Positions 33,625-41,794 of a stretch of 64,000 bases of DNA are shown here, in pieces. The stretch comes from Bog-473 sp963777485 (GTDB lineage Bacteria; Actinomycetota; Acidimicrobiia; Acidimicrobiales; RAAP-2). The notes beneath the pieces were generated by a model, which searched no databases, was not told the DNA's origin, and saw only the letters and a program-made list of their open reading frames with translations. The stretch's first letter is position 1. Every line of letters begins with the position of its first letter. Both the position numbers and the translations under genes were made by a program. The stretch covers positions 744,001 through 808,000 of the forward strand of contig CAVZQP010000001.1 of assembly GCA_963777485.1 (NCBI GenBank), written 5' to 3'.

Positions 33625-33636
33625 CAGAACGTTCTG
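33625..33636. promoter_or_regulatory. 12-bp perfect palindrome CAGAACGTTCTG
   Basis: A perfect palindrome 33 bases upstream of the secreted protein start, within its likely promoter region. It contains GAAC/GTTC half-sites like an SOS box but lacks the 4-base spacer, so LexA is unlikely; another dimeric regulator is possible. Confidence 0.35.
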
Positions 33637-33669
33637 TCTGGCGGGGGAGCCAGGCTGAAGGGGAGATCC

Positions 33670-34146
33670 ATGGTTCCACGGACAGCACGCCGGTCCAGCT
33701 CGCTGCGGTTTCGCCTGGTGAGGCTAGGAGCTCAGGCAACCCTCCCACTGCTTCTCACCTTTGGCGGCGCGGCCATCCTCAACGCGACGCCAGCCTCGGC
33801 TGCCGCATCGCCCAGCACCGACACCATCTATGTGATCGAGAACGGTACGACCACGCTGACCGAATCGCTGCCGGCCGGCACGCCCGAGGTAGTGACACCT
33901 CTGGCCACCGCAATTTATGTCGTGTGCACCCCCTTCTCCGGGGGCACACTTGCGATCGGAGCCGTTGAGGTTTGTTACACCTACCAGTTCGGGCCCCCGG
34001 CCGGGACGGTAGTCGTCGCCGCGGTTCAACCATCGATCGGGGTGCTACTGCCCGAGGGGTGGACGTGTGCTCCTCCAACGAGCGGAATTGACGTCGTGGA
34101 CGGCAATTCGGGTGTGTATCTCGCGCCACCTGGTACTGCGTGCTGA
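33670..34146 (+). CDS. Small secreted four-cysteine protein, unknown
   Basis: A 158-residue protein with a signal peptide (basic RTARRSSSLRFRLVRLG, hydrophobic ATLPLLLTFGGAAIL, cut near TPASAAA). The mature part has four Cys, likely two disulphides, and a Thr/Val/Gly-rich beta composition (for example TIYVIENGTTTLTE). No known family recognised. AAGGGGAGA precedes the ATG; a GTG 17 codons earlier is less likely. Another small secreted four-cysteine protein is encoded on the opposite strand about 500 bases away. Confidence 0.55.
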   Translation: MVPRTARRSSSLRFRLVRLGAQATLPLLLTFGGAAILNATPASAAASPSTDTIYVIENGTTTLTESLPAGTPEVVTPLATAIYVVCTPFSGGTLAIGAVEVCYTYQFGPPAGTVVVAAVQPSIGVLLPEGWTCAPPTSGIDVVDGNSGVYLAPPGTAC

Positions 34147-34190
34147 ACTGAACCTTCGAGACGGCCACCTGAGGGGATTGGGGTTCGATC

Positions 34191-34562
34191 ATGCAATATC
34201 CGGCGGACGTGGTCAGGGACTTCATAGATGCCTTCATCGATGCGTGGCCGCGCGGCGACCCTGCGGGTCTCGTCACCTACTTCACCGAAGAGGCCATCTA
34301 TCACAACGTTCCATTGGAGCCCGCAGTTGGACGGGACGCGATCCGGGACACCTTCGCCCAGTTCATGGCCATGGGCGGCACGGTCAGTGTCGAGTTACGG
34401 CACCTCTTGTCCAACGACAAGATCGTGATGACCGAGAGGGTCGACCATTTCGTCAGCGATGATCGGACGATCGCCTTGCCCATGATGGGGATCTGTGAGG
34501 TGCAGGACGGATTGATCACGGCCTGGCGCGATTACTTCGATCTCGATCATTTGAGTGGCTAA
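34191..34562 (+). CDS. Limonene-1,2-epoxide hydrolase-like/SnoaL-fold protein
   Basis: A 123-residue NTF2/SnoaL-fold protein closest to limonene-1,2-epoxide hydrolases. It has VVRDFIDAFIDAW at the start, then the catalytic-site region TERVDHFV and the end region MMGICEVQDGLITAWRDYFDLD, with Asp and Arg positions of the LEH triad apparently kept (ERVD, WRDYFD). It may open epoxides, but the fold is also used by non-enzymatic proteins. Confidence 0.75.
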   Translation: MQYPADVVRDFIDAFIDAWPRGDPAGLVTYFTEEAIYHNVPLEPAVGRDAIRDTFAQFMAMGGTVSVELRHLLSNDKIVMTERVDHFVSDDRTIALPMMGICEVQDGLITAWRDYFDLDHLSG

Positions 34563-34621
34563 ACGGCTCTTCGACGGTACCGCTCAGGGTCAACTGGACG
34601 GAGTGCCGCCTCTCGGTACGG

Positions 34622-34999
34622 TCAGTTGTTCGGTGTGGTTGCTGGAGGGACGCAAATCCCGTGTCCTCCGTCAGCCTCGAGAGTGAAGAGGCAGTAGTTA
34701 TACAAAACAGTCGATATCGAATCCTGAAACCCTGCAGGCACGGGCGCGCACGACGGGGTGATCGGCGTGCCCGCCGTCACGAGAAGATACTTGACGTCCA
34801 TCTCCAGCCACCCAGCATCACATTCGGCATTTGCGACGACCTGCTGAGCGGTGATCGTGCTGTTTCCCGAATTCGTCGCGGCTGCGCTCGGCTCTGCCAG
34901 TGCGCCCAGCACAACCGGAATGGTTGCAACGCTCATCGCGAGAGCTACGGCAAGGTGTACCGCATGCCGCCGTCTCAGCTGCAACAAGTCACGTCCCAT
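34622..34999 (-). CDS. Small secreted four-cysteine protein, unknown
   Basis: A 125-residue protein with a signal peptide (MGRDLLQLRRRHAV, hydrophobic HLAVALAMSVATIPVVLGAL, cut near EPSAAA). The mature part holds four Cys (ANAEC, ITPSC, YNYC, GHGIC) and no recognised domain. GGAAGG precedes the ATG at 34999. It faces the epoxide-hydrolase-like gene and has the same size class and cysteine number as the protein encoded at 33670, though I see no clear sequence similarity. Confidence 0.5.
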   Translation of the reverse strand: MGRDLLQLRRRHAVHLAVALAMSVATIPVVLGALAEPSAAATNSGNSTITAQQVVANAECDAGWLEMDVKYLLVTAGTPITPSCAPVPAGFQDSISTVLYNYCLFTLEADGGHGICVPPATTPNN

Positions 35000-35088
35000 G
35001 GGGATCCTTCCGTCGGGCTCCCTCCCGACATATCCAACGCATCGGCCGCCATATCCTTGCGCCACGTGCACACCCTCGTGGCCGGCCG

Positions 35089-35103
35089 CCGGACCGGGTC
35101 CGG
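35089..35103. promoter_or_regulatory. 15-bp palindrome CCGGACC-G-GGTCCGG
   Basis: A perfect palindrome 4 bases beyond the stop of the YjbR-like gene and about 90 bases upstream of the secreted protein start. It could be a factor-dependent terminator for the former or an operator for the latter. Confidence 0.35.
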
Positions 35104-35107
35104 AAGG

Positions 35108-35536
35108 TTAGGGGCGGCCGCCCGACAGGAAAGTCTGACGCAGGCGCTCGGGAGCGGACGCGAGCCAGGCATCCTCAATCGCCTGGCGCAACGGCCTCTT
35201 CGTCGCGACATCGAGCTGCACGAGCACTGCGGCGAAGCCGTCGAAGTGCGGGATGGTGAAGAATCCTTTCGAGCCCATGGCGAGCGCGGCCTCCTTGTCC
35301 TCGATGTCTGCCGTCACGAGCGCCAGGATCGGGCCAGCCGGCGGGGTGGCGTCGCCGAAGCGCCTCAGGTCGGCCTTCGAAAATGGCCGTTCCCAGGCGA
35401 ACGCCTTGTCCGCCACGAACCACGTCCGGTTGCCATAGCGCGTGCCTTCGGTTACCTCGGCCAAGTCCGTCATCATGCGCACGGCGTCATCGAGCGTGAC
35501 CACCGGTCGCACCATACCGTTAGCGTCCGTGGCCAT
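35108..35536 (-). CDS. MmcQ/YjbR family protein
   Basis: A 142-residue protein of the MmcQ/YjbR double-wing family. It has RYGNRTWFVADKAFAWERP near the N-terminus, then GPILALVTADIEDKEAAL and a C-terminal helix EDAWLASAPERL. Members are small, sometimes DNA-binding, and of unclear role. The ATG at 35536 has a weak AGGGG site; an ATG seven codons later is a plausible alternative. Divergent from the universal stress protein gene. Confidence 0.7.
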   Translation of the reverse strand: MATDANGMVRPVVTLDDAVRMMTDLAEVTEGTRYGNRTWFVADKAFAWERPFSKADLRRFGDATPPAGPILALVTADIEDKEAALAMGSKGFFTIPHFDGFAAVLVQLDVATKRPLRQAIEDAWLASAPERLRQTFLSGGRP

Positions 35537-35565
35537 GACCCCTGCGCCGACGTGGGCGCTACCGC

Positions 35566-35571
35566 TACGCT
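35566..35571 (+). promoter_or_regulatory. -10 box TACGCT before the stress protein gene
   Basis: TACGCT lies 30 bases before the ATG, which also has an AAGGGGAA ribosome binding site, so this transcript is leadered. Confidence 0.35.
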
Positions 35572-35601
35572 GAACCTTCCTGCGCACGAAGGGGAACACC
35601 C

Positions 35602-36045
35602 ATGTACAAGGTGCTGGTAGTGGGGACCGACGGCTCCGAGACTGCCGACCGCGCGGTCGAGGCCGCGGCGGAGATCGCCCGCTCCTGGGGATCCGAGTTG
35701 CACATCGTCACGGCGACACGTGAGCCGCGGACCAGTGCGGCTTCTGCGTCGGCGACAGGTGCGCCACTCGTGGACTCGGGGGCAGGCGCTGCGATGCTCG
35801 AGGAGTCCGCCAAGCGGGTTGGCGACGAGGCGTTGCAGAAGCACGGCGAGGGCTTGGCGGCGGAGGCCCATTTCGCGCAGGGCAACGCGGATGATGTCAT
35901 CTTGTCCACGGCGGTCGAGGTGGGTGCGGACCTCATCGTGGTGGGGAGCAAGGGGATGCGGGGCGCCCGCCGGTATCTCGGCAGCGTGCCGAACTCGGTC
36001 GCGCACGGTGCGCACTGCGCCGTGCTCGTCGTGAAGACCGACTAG
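35602..36045 (+). CDS. Universal stress protein
   Basis: A 147-residue single-domain UspA protein. The N-terminal strand and loop VVGTDGSETADRAV and the C-terminal ATP-binding pattern VVGSKGMRGARRYLGSVPNSV (G-x2-G-x9-G-S) indicate the ATP-binding subclass. Cytoplasmic; usually induced by growth arrest or hypoxia. It lies 25 bases before a methyltransferase gene and may share its transcript. Confidence 0.9.
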   Translation: MYKVLVVGTDGSETADRAVEAAAEIARSWGSELHIVTATREPRTSAASASATGAPLVDSGAGAAMLEESAKRVGDEALQKHGEGLAAEAHFAQGNADDVILSTAVEVGADLIVVGSKGMRGARRYLGSVPNSVAHGAHCAVLVVKTD

Positions 36046-36070
36046 GCAAGGGACTCTCGCCAGGAGGACC

Positions 36071-36814
36071 GTGTCAGAGGAGCGGAAGAACCTCTTCGTC
36101 GGTGAGATCGCGACGCAGTACGACGCCGACTCGACCGGCGCGTTCGATCCCGGCGTCGTCGCCAGCACCGTGGACGTTTTGGCCGCGCTGGCGGGCGAGG
36201 GGAGAGCCCTTGAGTTCGCCATCGGGACCGGACGCATCGGGTTGCCTTTGAGCCAGCGTGGCGTGCCCGTGGCGGGGATCGAGCTCTCGTCCGACATGGC
36301 GCGCCAGCTGAAGAAGAAGCCGGGTTCGGATGCGATCGACGTCACGATCGGTGACATGACGTCGACAAGGGTCGACGGGACCTTCCGCCTGGTCTATCTG
36401 GTTTTCAACACCATCGGGAACCTTCTCACGCAGGACGAGCAGGTGGAGTGCTTCTGCAACGCGGCAGCGCATCTGGAACCGGGTGGGTGCTTCGTGATCG
36501 AGGTCATCGTCCCGCCGCTCCGACGTCTCCCGCCCGGTGAGTCGTCGCTCGTGTTCACGCTCACGCCGCAGCGAGTGGGCTACGACGAGATCGACGTGGC
36601 CAACCAGCAGGGTGTGTCGCACCACATCTGGTTCCGTGAGGACGGCCCGAAGAAGTTCGCGTCGCCGTGGCGCCTCGTGTGGCCGGCCGAACTCGACCTG
36701 ATGGCCCGCATCGCCGGGATGCGCCTGCGTGAGCGCTGGCAGGACTGGGACCGCTCACCTTTTACCAGCGAGAGCCTCAAGCACGTGTCGGTCTGGGAGA
36801 AGGCGGGAGACTGA
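36071..36814 (+). CDS. Class I SAM-dependent methyltransferase
   Basis: A 247-residue Rossmann-fold methyltransferase. Motif I is ALEFAIGTGRIGLPL and the acidic residue after strand 2 is in VAGIELSSDM; motif III-like LVYLVFNTIGNLL follows. It resembles the methyltransferase-25 type family acting on small molecules; substrate unknown. A perfect AGGAGG precedes the GTG. It converges with the rifamycin phosphotransferase gene, leaving only 10 bases. Confidence 0.85.
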   Translation: MSEERKNLFVGEIATQYDADSTGAFDPGVVASTVDVLAALAGEGRALEFAIGTGRIGLPLSQRGVPVAGIELSSDMARQLKKKPGSDAIDVTIGDMTSTRVDGTFRLVYLVFNTIGNLLTQDEQVECFCNAAAHLEPGGCFVIEVIVPPLRRLPPGESSLVFTLTPQRVGYDEIDVANQQGVSHHIWFREDGPKKFASPWRLVWPAELDLMARIAGMRLRERWQDWDRSPFTSESLKHVSVWEKAGD

Positions 36815-36824
36815 TCCCCAGCCG

Positions 36825-39440
36825 TCAGGCAGGGTCGAGGACCTCGATGTAGCCATCGGTTCCGTTCAGGCGAATCCGCTGGCCGTCCTCAATCAGATCG
36901 GTGGCGTGCTCGACACCGACGACTGCGGGCAGTCCGTACTCGCGAGCGATCACCGCGCCGTGGGTCATGAGGCCACCGACCTCGGTCACCAGGCCCCTGA
37001 TCGCGACGAACAGCGGCGACCAGCTGGGGTCGGTGTAGGCCGTCACCAGGATGTCGCCCTCTTCCAGCCCGGCGTCCGCCATGTCGAGGACGACGCGGGC
37101 TCGGCCCTCGATGATTCCGGCGGAAACGGCCAGCCCGATGAGCGCGCCGGCAGGCCGGTCGCCTCGTCTGTATGAGCCCGCGACGGCCTCACCATCCGAG
37201 GTGAGGACCCGGGGCGGCGTGAGCGAGTGGTAGGTCGCGAAGGTCTCCCGGCGGCGCTGGACGAGTGCCGCATCGACCTTGTCCGTGCGCACGACCTCGT
37301 GGAGCTCGTCGAACGTGAGGAAGAAGATGTCCTCCCGATCACGAACCACCTGGGCCTCCACGAGACGATCCGCCTCGCGCAGCATGGCTTGCTTGTAGAT
37401 GAAGTACCGGTTGACCATGCTGTACTTGGGAAACTCGCGGTACCCGATGAAGGTCCGCAACCGGTCGATCATCCTTTTGGTTTCGTCGGCTTTCTTCTCG
37501 CCCTCCGGAAGCTCACGCAGCCGCTCCAGCACCTCCTGCTCTTTCTCTTGCGCCTCCTGCTTCCCCCGCTCGAAGCGCCGCTCGGCCTCACCCGGTTCGA
37601 ACCTCTCGATGTTGCCGAGGAGCGCCGGCAAGAGCGCAGTGGGGTGCTCGCCCCAACGTGGTCTCGTGATGTCGATCTCACCGACGCAGCGCATGCCGTA
37701 GGTGTGAAGGTATGACCGGATCGCGTCGCGCGCTTCAGGCCCTCCATCGAGGTTCGCGAGCGCTGCGCCGTCCAGGAAGTCGTCGTCCTGGACGGCGTGC
37801 AGGAAGGCGACAACGTCGGGATACGGACGGATTGCGTCGGCGACGTCCAAGAGCGCGAGGCCCATTTCCGACGTCACGTTGTTCGGAGCGGATTGGGTGA
37901 GGGTGTCGGCCGCGTTCTTCTCACCCAGCCACTCGAGCAAGAGGTCGTTGAGCCACCAGGTGGACTCCATCCCCGCCATGATCGCCTGCTGGCTCTGCTG
38001 GTCGAAGAGGATCCGCTTCATCTCCGGCATGTCGCCGCGGATGAAGTCGAACAGTGCCGGGCCCGTCTTCGTCCGGATGTCCCGTTGCAAGGCGGCGATG
38101 GACTCCCGGGCGCGTGTGATGAGGGCATCGACGTAGGCGGCGTCGGTGTCGATGGTGGAGGGTGGTCCACCCGGGGGTGGAAGCGTGGTCGCACCGTCCG
38201 CAGGGGGCGCGATGAAGTCACCACGGTCGAGCACGGTCTGGAGCGCGTCCCGGATCAGCGGGTCGCCTCGTCCCATGACATCGAGGAGGGCGACTCTGGC
38301 CGCGGGGGACGCCAATCGTTCGGTCACGTCGACGAACAGCCTTCCGCCGGCCACGTGCATCGGTGCGGGCGCCGTTGTGAGCATCCACATGGCGAGTCCC
38401 AACGGCTTCATGGGGTCGGTCATCATCTGCTGGTGACCGACCGACACGTAGACGTGGTTCTCGGTGTCGTCGCGCTCGGGGACTGGGAAAACCGTGGTGA
38501 TGGGTCGGCTCTGGACGAACTGGAAGTCCTCGGCGATGAGACACCATTCGATGTCCTGCGGGCAGCCGAAGTGCGCTTCGATGCGCCGGCCGAGTTGCGC
38601 GAGGCGCACGGCCTGAACATCCGTCAGCACCGGCTGCTCCTGTCGTGCCTGATCGATCGCACTTTCGTGCGTGCCGCCCGCTGAGGTGGCGTGGATGGCG
38701 AGCTGCTTTTTCCCGACCGCCTTGCTGACGAGCTCACCGTCACGAACCTTGTAGACGTCGGCATTCACGAGCCCCGAGGCCAACGCCTCGCCGAGGCCGA
38801 AGTTCGCCTCCACGGAGACGATCGTGCGATTCGACGTGACGGGGTCGGCGGTGAACATGATGCCGGCGGCGTCGGGGAAGGCCATGCGTTGCACGACGAC
38901 GGCCATCTGGACCAGCTGGTGGTCGATACCGTTCTTCACGCGGTACGTGACGGCCCGCTCGGTGAAGAGGGACGCCCAGCACCCGCTGACGCGTCGGAGG
39001 ACGGCCGCCACGCCGGCGACATTCAGGTACGAGTCGTGCTGGCCCGCAAACGATGCTGTCGGCAGGTCCTCGGCCGTCGCGCTCGATCGCACGGCGTACG
39101 CGGCCTCGGCGCCCAGCGGCGCGAGTCCGGCGACGATGGCGGCCGCCACGTCGTCGGGGATGACGATCGCTTCGATCGTCTCGCGGATCTCGGCGCTCGT
39201 CGTACGGATCGCGTCTCGATCGCCAGCCTGAACGCGTGCCAGCCGGTCGATGTGGAGGTCGAGCGACGGCGCGGCCCGGACGGTCCGCTGAAAGGCGTCC
39301 GTCGTCACGCAGAAGCCGGCCGGCACGCGGACGCCGTCGATCCGAGAGAGCTCTCCCAGCTGAGCGCCTTTGCCGCCGACGACCGCGATCTGTGTCCTGT
39401 CGACCTGCTCGAAGCCGAGCACATAGCGGTTGGCGTTCAT
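36825..39440 (-). CDS. rph: Rifamycin-inactivating phosphotransferase
   Basis: Dikinase that uses ATP to phosphorylate rifamycin antibiotics, with a swivelling phosphohistidine domain. The 871 residues match Rph length. The start YVLGFEQVDRTQIAVVGGKG and the ATP-grasp segment AVRSSATAEDLPTASFAGQ are typical. The central rifamycin-binding region is present, and the His domain carries the catalytic His at about residue 827 in GGLMTHGAVIARE. General PEP synthases share the outer domains, but the central region and the start favour Rph. The ATG at 39440 is used; a TTG three codons earlier exists. A palindrome resembling the rifamycin-associated element lies about 95 bases upstream. Confidence 0.88.
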   Translation of the reverse strand: MNANRYVLGFEQVDRTQIAVVGGKGAQLGELSRIDGVRVPAGFCVTTDAFQRTVRAAPSLDLHIDRLARVQAGDRDAIRTTSAEIRETIEAIVIPDDVAAAIVAGLAPLGAEAAYAVRSSATAEDLPTASFAGQHDSYLNVAGVAAVLRRVSGCWASLFTERAVTYRVKNGIDHQLVQMAVVVQRMAFPDAAGIMFTADPVTSNRTIVSVEANFGLGEALASGLVNADVYKVRDGELVSKAVGKKQLAIHATSAGGTHESAIDQARQEQPVLTDVQAVRLAQLGRRIEAHFGCPQDIEWCLIAEDFQFVQSRPITTVFPVPERDDTENHVYVSVGHQQMMTDPMKPLGLAMWMLTTAPAPMHVAGGRLFVDVTERLASPAARVALLDVMGRGDPLIRDALQTVLDRGDFIAPPADGATTLPPPGGPPSTIDTDAAYVDALITRARESIAALQRDIRTKTGPALFDFIRGDMPEMKRILFDQQSQQAIMAGMESTWWLNDLLLEWLGEKNAADTLTQSAPNNVTSEMGLALLDVADAIRPYPDVVAFLHAVQDDDFLDGAALANLDGGPEARDAIRSYLHTYGMRCVGEIDITRPRWGEHPTALLPALLGNIERFEPGEAERRFERGKQEAQEKEQEVLERLRELPEGEKKADETKRMIDRLRTFIGYREFPKYSMVNRYFIYKQAMLREADRLVEAQVVRDREDIFFLTFDELHEVVRTDKVDAALVQRRRETFATYHSLTPPRVLTSDGEAVAGSYRRGDRPAGALIGLAVSAGIIEGRARVVLDMADAGLEEGDILVTAYTDPSWSPLFVAIRGLVTEVGGLMTHGAVIAREYGLPAVVGVEHATDLIEDGQRIRLNGTDGYIEVLDPA

Positions 39441-39534
39441 CGTGTTCAAAGTCGATCAGCTCCCTCTGCCCGCGGCCGGTTTCAGGATTTCGTGACTCGC
39501 CGAAACCACGGCCGAGCATTGTCAGCACATCGGC

Positions 39535-39553
39535 GGCCCTTGTGGGAAGCCCC
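39535..39553 (-). promoter_or_regulatory. Rifamycin-associated-element-like palindrome upstream of rph
   Basis: On the rph strand the site reads GGGGCTTCCCACAAGGGCC. Compared with the 19-bp actinomycete element as I recall it (GGGGCTTGCGGCAAGGCCC), 15 of 19 bases agree, including the GGGGCTT arm and the CAAGG core. A -35-like CTGACA (39520-39525) follows downstream, but I see no convincing -10. Position upstream of a rifamycin resistance gene supports the call. Confidence 0.6.
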
Positions 39554-39607
39554 CCTCTCCGATGTACGATGTTGGTGGCGGGGAAAGCTCTGGTTCTCTT
39601 TGCTCGT

Positions 39608-39613
39608 TAGCCT
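39608..39613 (+). promoter_or_regulatory. -10-like TAGCCT before the P-loop kinase gene
   Basis: TAGCCT lies 60 bases before the GTG of the kinase gene; no good -35 is visible. It is the only box of the window's -10 type in this interval on this strand. Confidence 0.3.
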
Positions 39614-39673
39614 GCGTCCGATGCGACGGGGCAACGGGGAGTCGGACTGGCCAGAAGGCGGAGGCCGGTCGGC

Positions 39674-40243
39674 GTGAGCGGTTCCGTTCCCGGCCCGCTC
39701 CTCGTGCTCGTCACCGGTCTACCTGGCACCGGCAAGTCGACGATGGCGGACGTGGTCGCCGCCGAGCTCGGCGCATCGGTGCTCGCGCACGACTGGGCGA
39801 TGAGCGGCTTACGCCCCTATCCCGAGCTCCAGGAGGCGCTCGACGCGATGGGTCTGCGCGGTCACCGTGGCGTCGGCTGGTCGATCGTCTGGGCGCTGGC
39901 CCGGTCGCAGCTGCGCCGTGGGCAGCCGGTCGTGCTGGACGGTGTCGCGCGTGCGCCCGAGGTCGCTGGCTGCCGTACCGTGGCGCAGGAGGAAGGTGCG
40001 CCCAGCCTCGTCGTCATGACGCAGTGCCTCGATCCCGAGCTGCACCGGAGCCGCGTCGAAGGAAGGCAGCGCGGGATCCCGGGCTGGTACGAGCTCGACT
40101 GGGACCACGTGGCGCGCGCTCGGGCCGAATGGGAAGCGTTGGACGACGTCGACGTCGTACTGGATGCTGCGGCAACCGTCGGCCAGAACGCGGCGTCGCT
40201 ACGGAGCGCGTTGTCCGAGTGGCGGCTTTCGGGCGGTATCTAG
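39674..40243 (+). CDS. P-loop kinase-like ATP-binding protein
   Basis: A 189-residue AAA/zeta-toxin-like P-loop protein. Walker A is GLPGTGKST (about residues 16-24), with a likely substrate-site Asp in VLAHDWAMSGL, a second motif VVLDGVAR, and a lid-like Arg pair in HRSRVEGRQR. It resembles small-molecule or nucleoside kinases of the chloramphenicol phosphotransferase/shikimate kinase kind. Substrate unknown. Divergent from rph with 233 bases between them, so common control by rifamycin is conceivable but not shown. Confidence 0.7.
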   Translation: MSGSVPGPLLVLVTGLPGTGKSTMADVVAAELGASVLAHDWAMSGLRPYPELQEALDAMGLRGHRGVGWSIVWALARSQLRRGQPVVLDGVARAPEVAGCRTVAQEEGAPSLVVMTQCLDPELHRSRVEGRQRGIPGWYELDWDHVARARAEWEALDDVDVVLDAAATVGQNAASLRSALSEWRLSGGI

Positions 40244-40273
40244 CAGGCGTAGTCCTGGTCGAACTGTCCGCTG

Positions 40274-41794
40274 CTAGTACTGCACGATCTCTGGCGGGCC
40301 GGGGAGATTCTGGTTCCCCTTGGCCACCCAGTTGTAGTAGTCGGCGCACGGAACTCGGACCGCCAGTTGCGAGCTGAGCCAGTCGGCAAACCAGTAGGGA
40401 ACCGACGGCGTGTAGTTGCCAAGGATTTGGTTGTATTGCGACGGCGTTCGTGTAGATGCCGACGTCGGCGACCCCCTCGGTCTCGTGGAGCGCATTGATC
40501 GCGCCCTGCACGAAGTTCGCGTTCTCCCCGGGGCTTGACCACGACGAGATCGGATTGTTCTCGACGTCGAGCCACCACGGCGACTGCGGCGTCCACGCCG
40601 GCATTGACAGCGTCGTTGTAGGCGTGGACGCCGGCCTGGTAGCCGGCGTTACAGGCCTGGTCGCCGTTGCAGCCGGGCTCGTTCGTGGCCGAGGCCTCGT
40701 AGTTCAAGAAGGTGTAGAGGTTGAGGCCGCCCCCCGCCCACGCCGCCTCTGCCGCCATGCACGGAGTTGGGATGTGCCGACCAGAGGCACCGTCGACCTG
40801 CACGATGCCGATCGTGTGGGCGCCGGTCGGGAAGCTGTTGCACTGGAAGTTGCTGATGTCGTAGCCGTAGGACCCCGACGGGAAGGAACCACCGAAGAAG
40901 CCGCCCGTTCCCGGGGCCTCAGCCATACCGACAATCGGTCTGAAGAGCGGGGACGGTGCGGAGCCGAAATAATGGGCCGAGCCGAAATTGGACACGAGTC
41001 CCGTCCCGTCGGTCATCCAATAGCCGTTGTCCGAGGGCGTCGTCGTGGCGGCGACAATCGGGTGCTTGATCGGCACCCCGCCCAACGACCCGTAGAACTG
41101 GGTGTCGCCGTAGCTGAACATGCCGCCGTCCGAGGCGACGAGGAAGTAGCCGTAGACCACTAGGCCCAGGCAGCATGCTGATGATCGGCTTGTTGAGATG
41201 CATCGAGCCCGTGCTCCCGAAGAACTGGGCATCGCCGTACGCGAAGATCCCGCCGTCCGCCGCGACCAGCCAGTACCCGCCACCGTCGCCCGTCGCCGCC
41301 ATCCCCACCACCGGTTGGTTGAGGCGCATCGCACCGGTGCTGCCGTAGAAGTGCGCGTCGCCGTAGGAGAAGATGCCGCCATCCGACGCGACCAGCCAAT
41401 ACCCGCCACCGTCGGGCGTCGCCGCCATGCCGACGACGGGCTGGTTGAGCCCATCGCACCGGTGCTGCCGAAGAAGTGTGCATCCCCGTAGTTGAAGATG
41501 CCGCCGTCGGAGGCGACCAACCAGTACCCCCCGCCGTCCCGGGTTGCGAGCCATGCCCACCACGGGCTTGTTGAGTACCGTGCCCCCGGTCGAGCCGTAG
41601 TACTGCGCGCCGCCGAAGGAGAAGATGCCGCCGTCACTGGCCACCAGCCAGTACGCGTTGACGTTCAGGGCGGCACCGGCGGATGGTGCGGCAGAGGGGA
41701 GAACGGACGATGCGACCACAGCCACCACAGGCAGCGCGGCCGCCAGGATGGCGAGGACGAGTCGACGGATCAAAAGGTCACATTTCCTTTTCAA
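40274..41794 (-). pseudogene. Frameshifted secreted repeat protein with hydrolase-like C-terminus
   Basis: Reading along the minus strand, a coherent protein can be followed only by changing frame about five times (near 41545, 41452, 41163, 40590 and 40435). It begins with a signal peptide (TTG start, hydrophobic LVLAILAAALPVVAVVASSV). About six repeats of the YWLVASDGGIFSFGxAxFYGSTG type follow. The end is a domain with YGYDISNFQCNSFP, YTFLNYE, PWWLDVEN and WFADWLSSQ, reminiscent of GH25/DUF1906-like lysozyme folds. Each shift looks like a one-base insertion or deletion and no in-frame nonsense changes are evident. The start overlaps the aroG stop as TTGA. Either recent decay or assembly error. 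Confidence 0.7.

Noticed and set aside
33625..33636. Palindrome considered as an SOS (LexA) box
   Set aside because: Actinobacterial SOS boxes need GAAC-N4-GTTC; here the half-sites are contiguous.
36825..39440. Pyruvate phosphate dikinase or PEP synthase as the identity of this gene
   Set aside because: The central domain and the N-terminal signature match rifamycin phosphotransferase, and an RAE-like site lies upstream; central-metabolism dikinases differ there.
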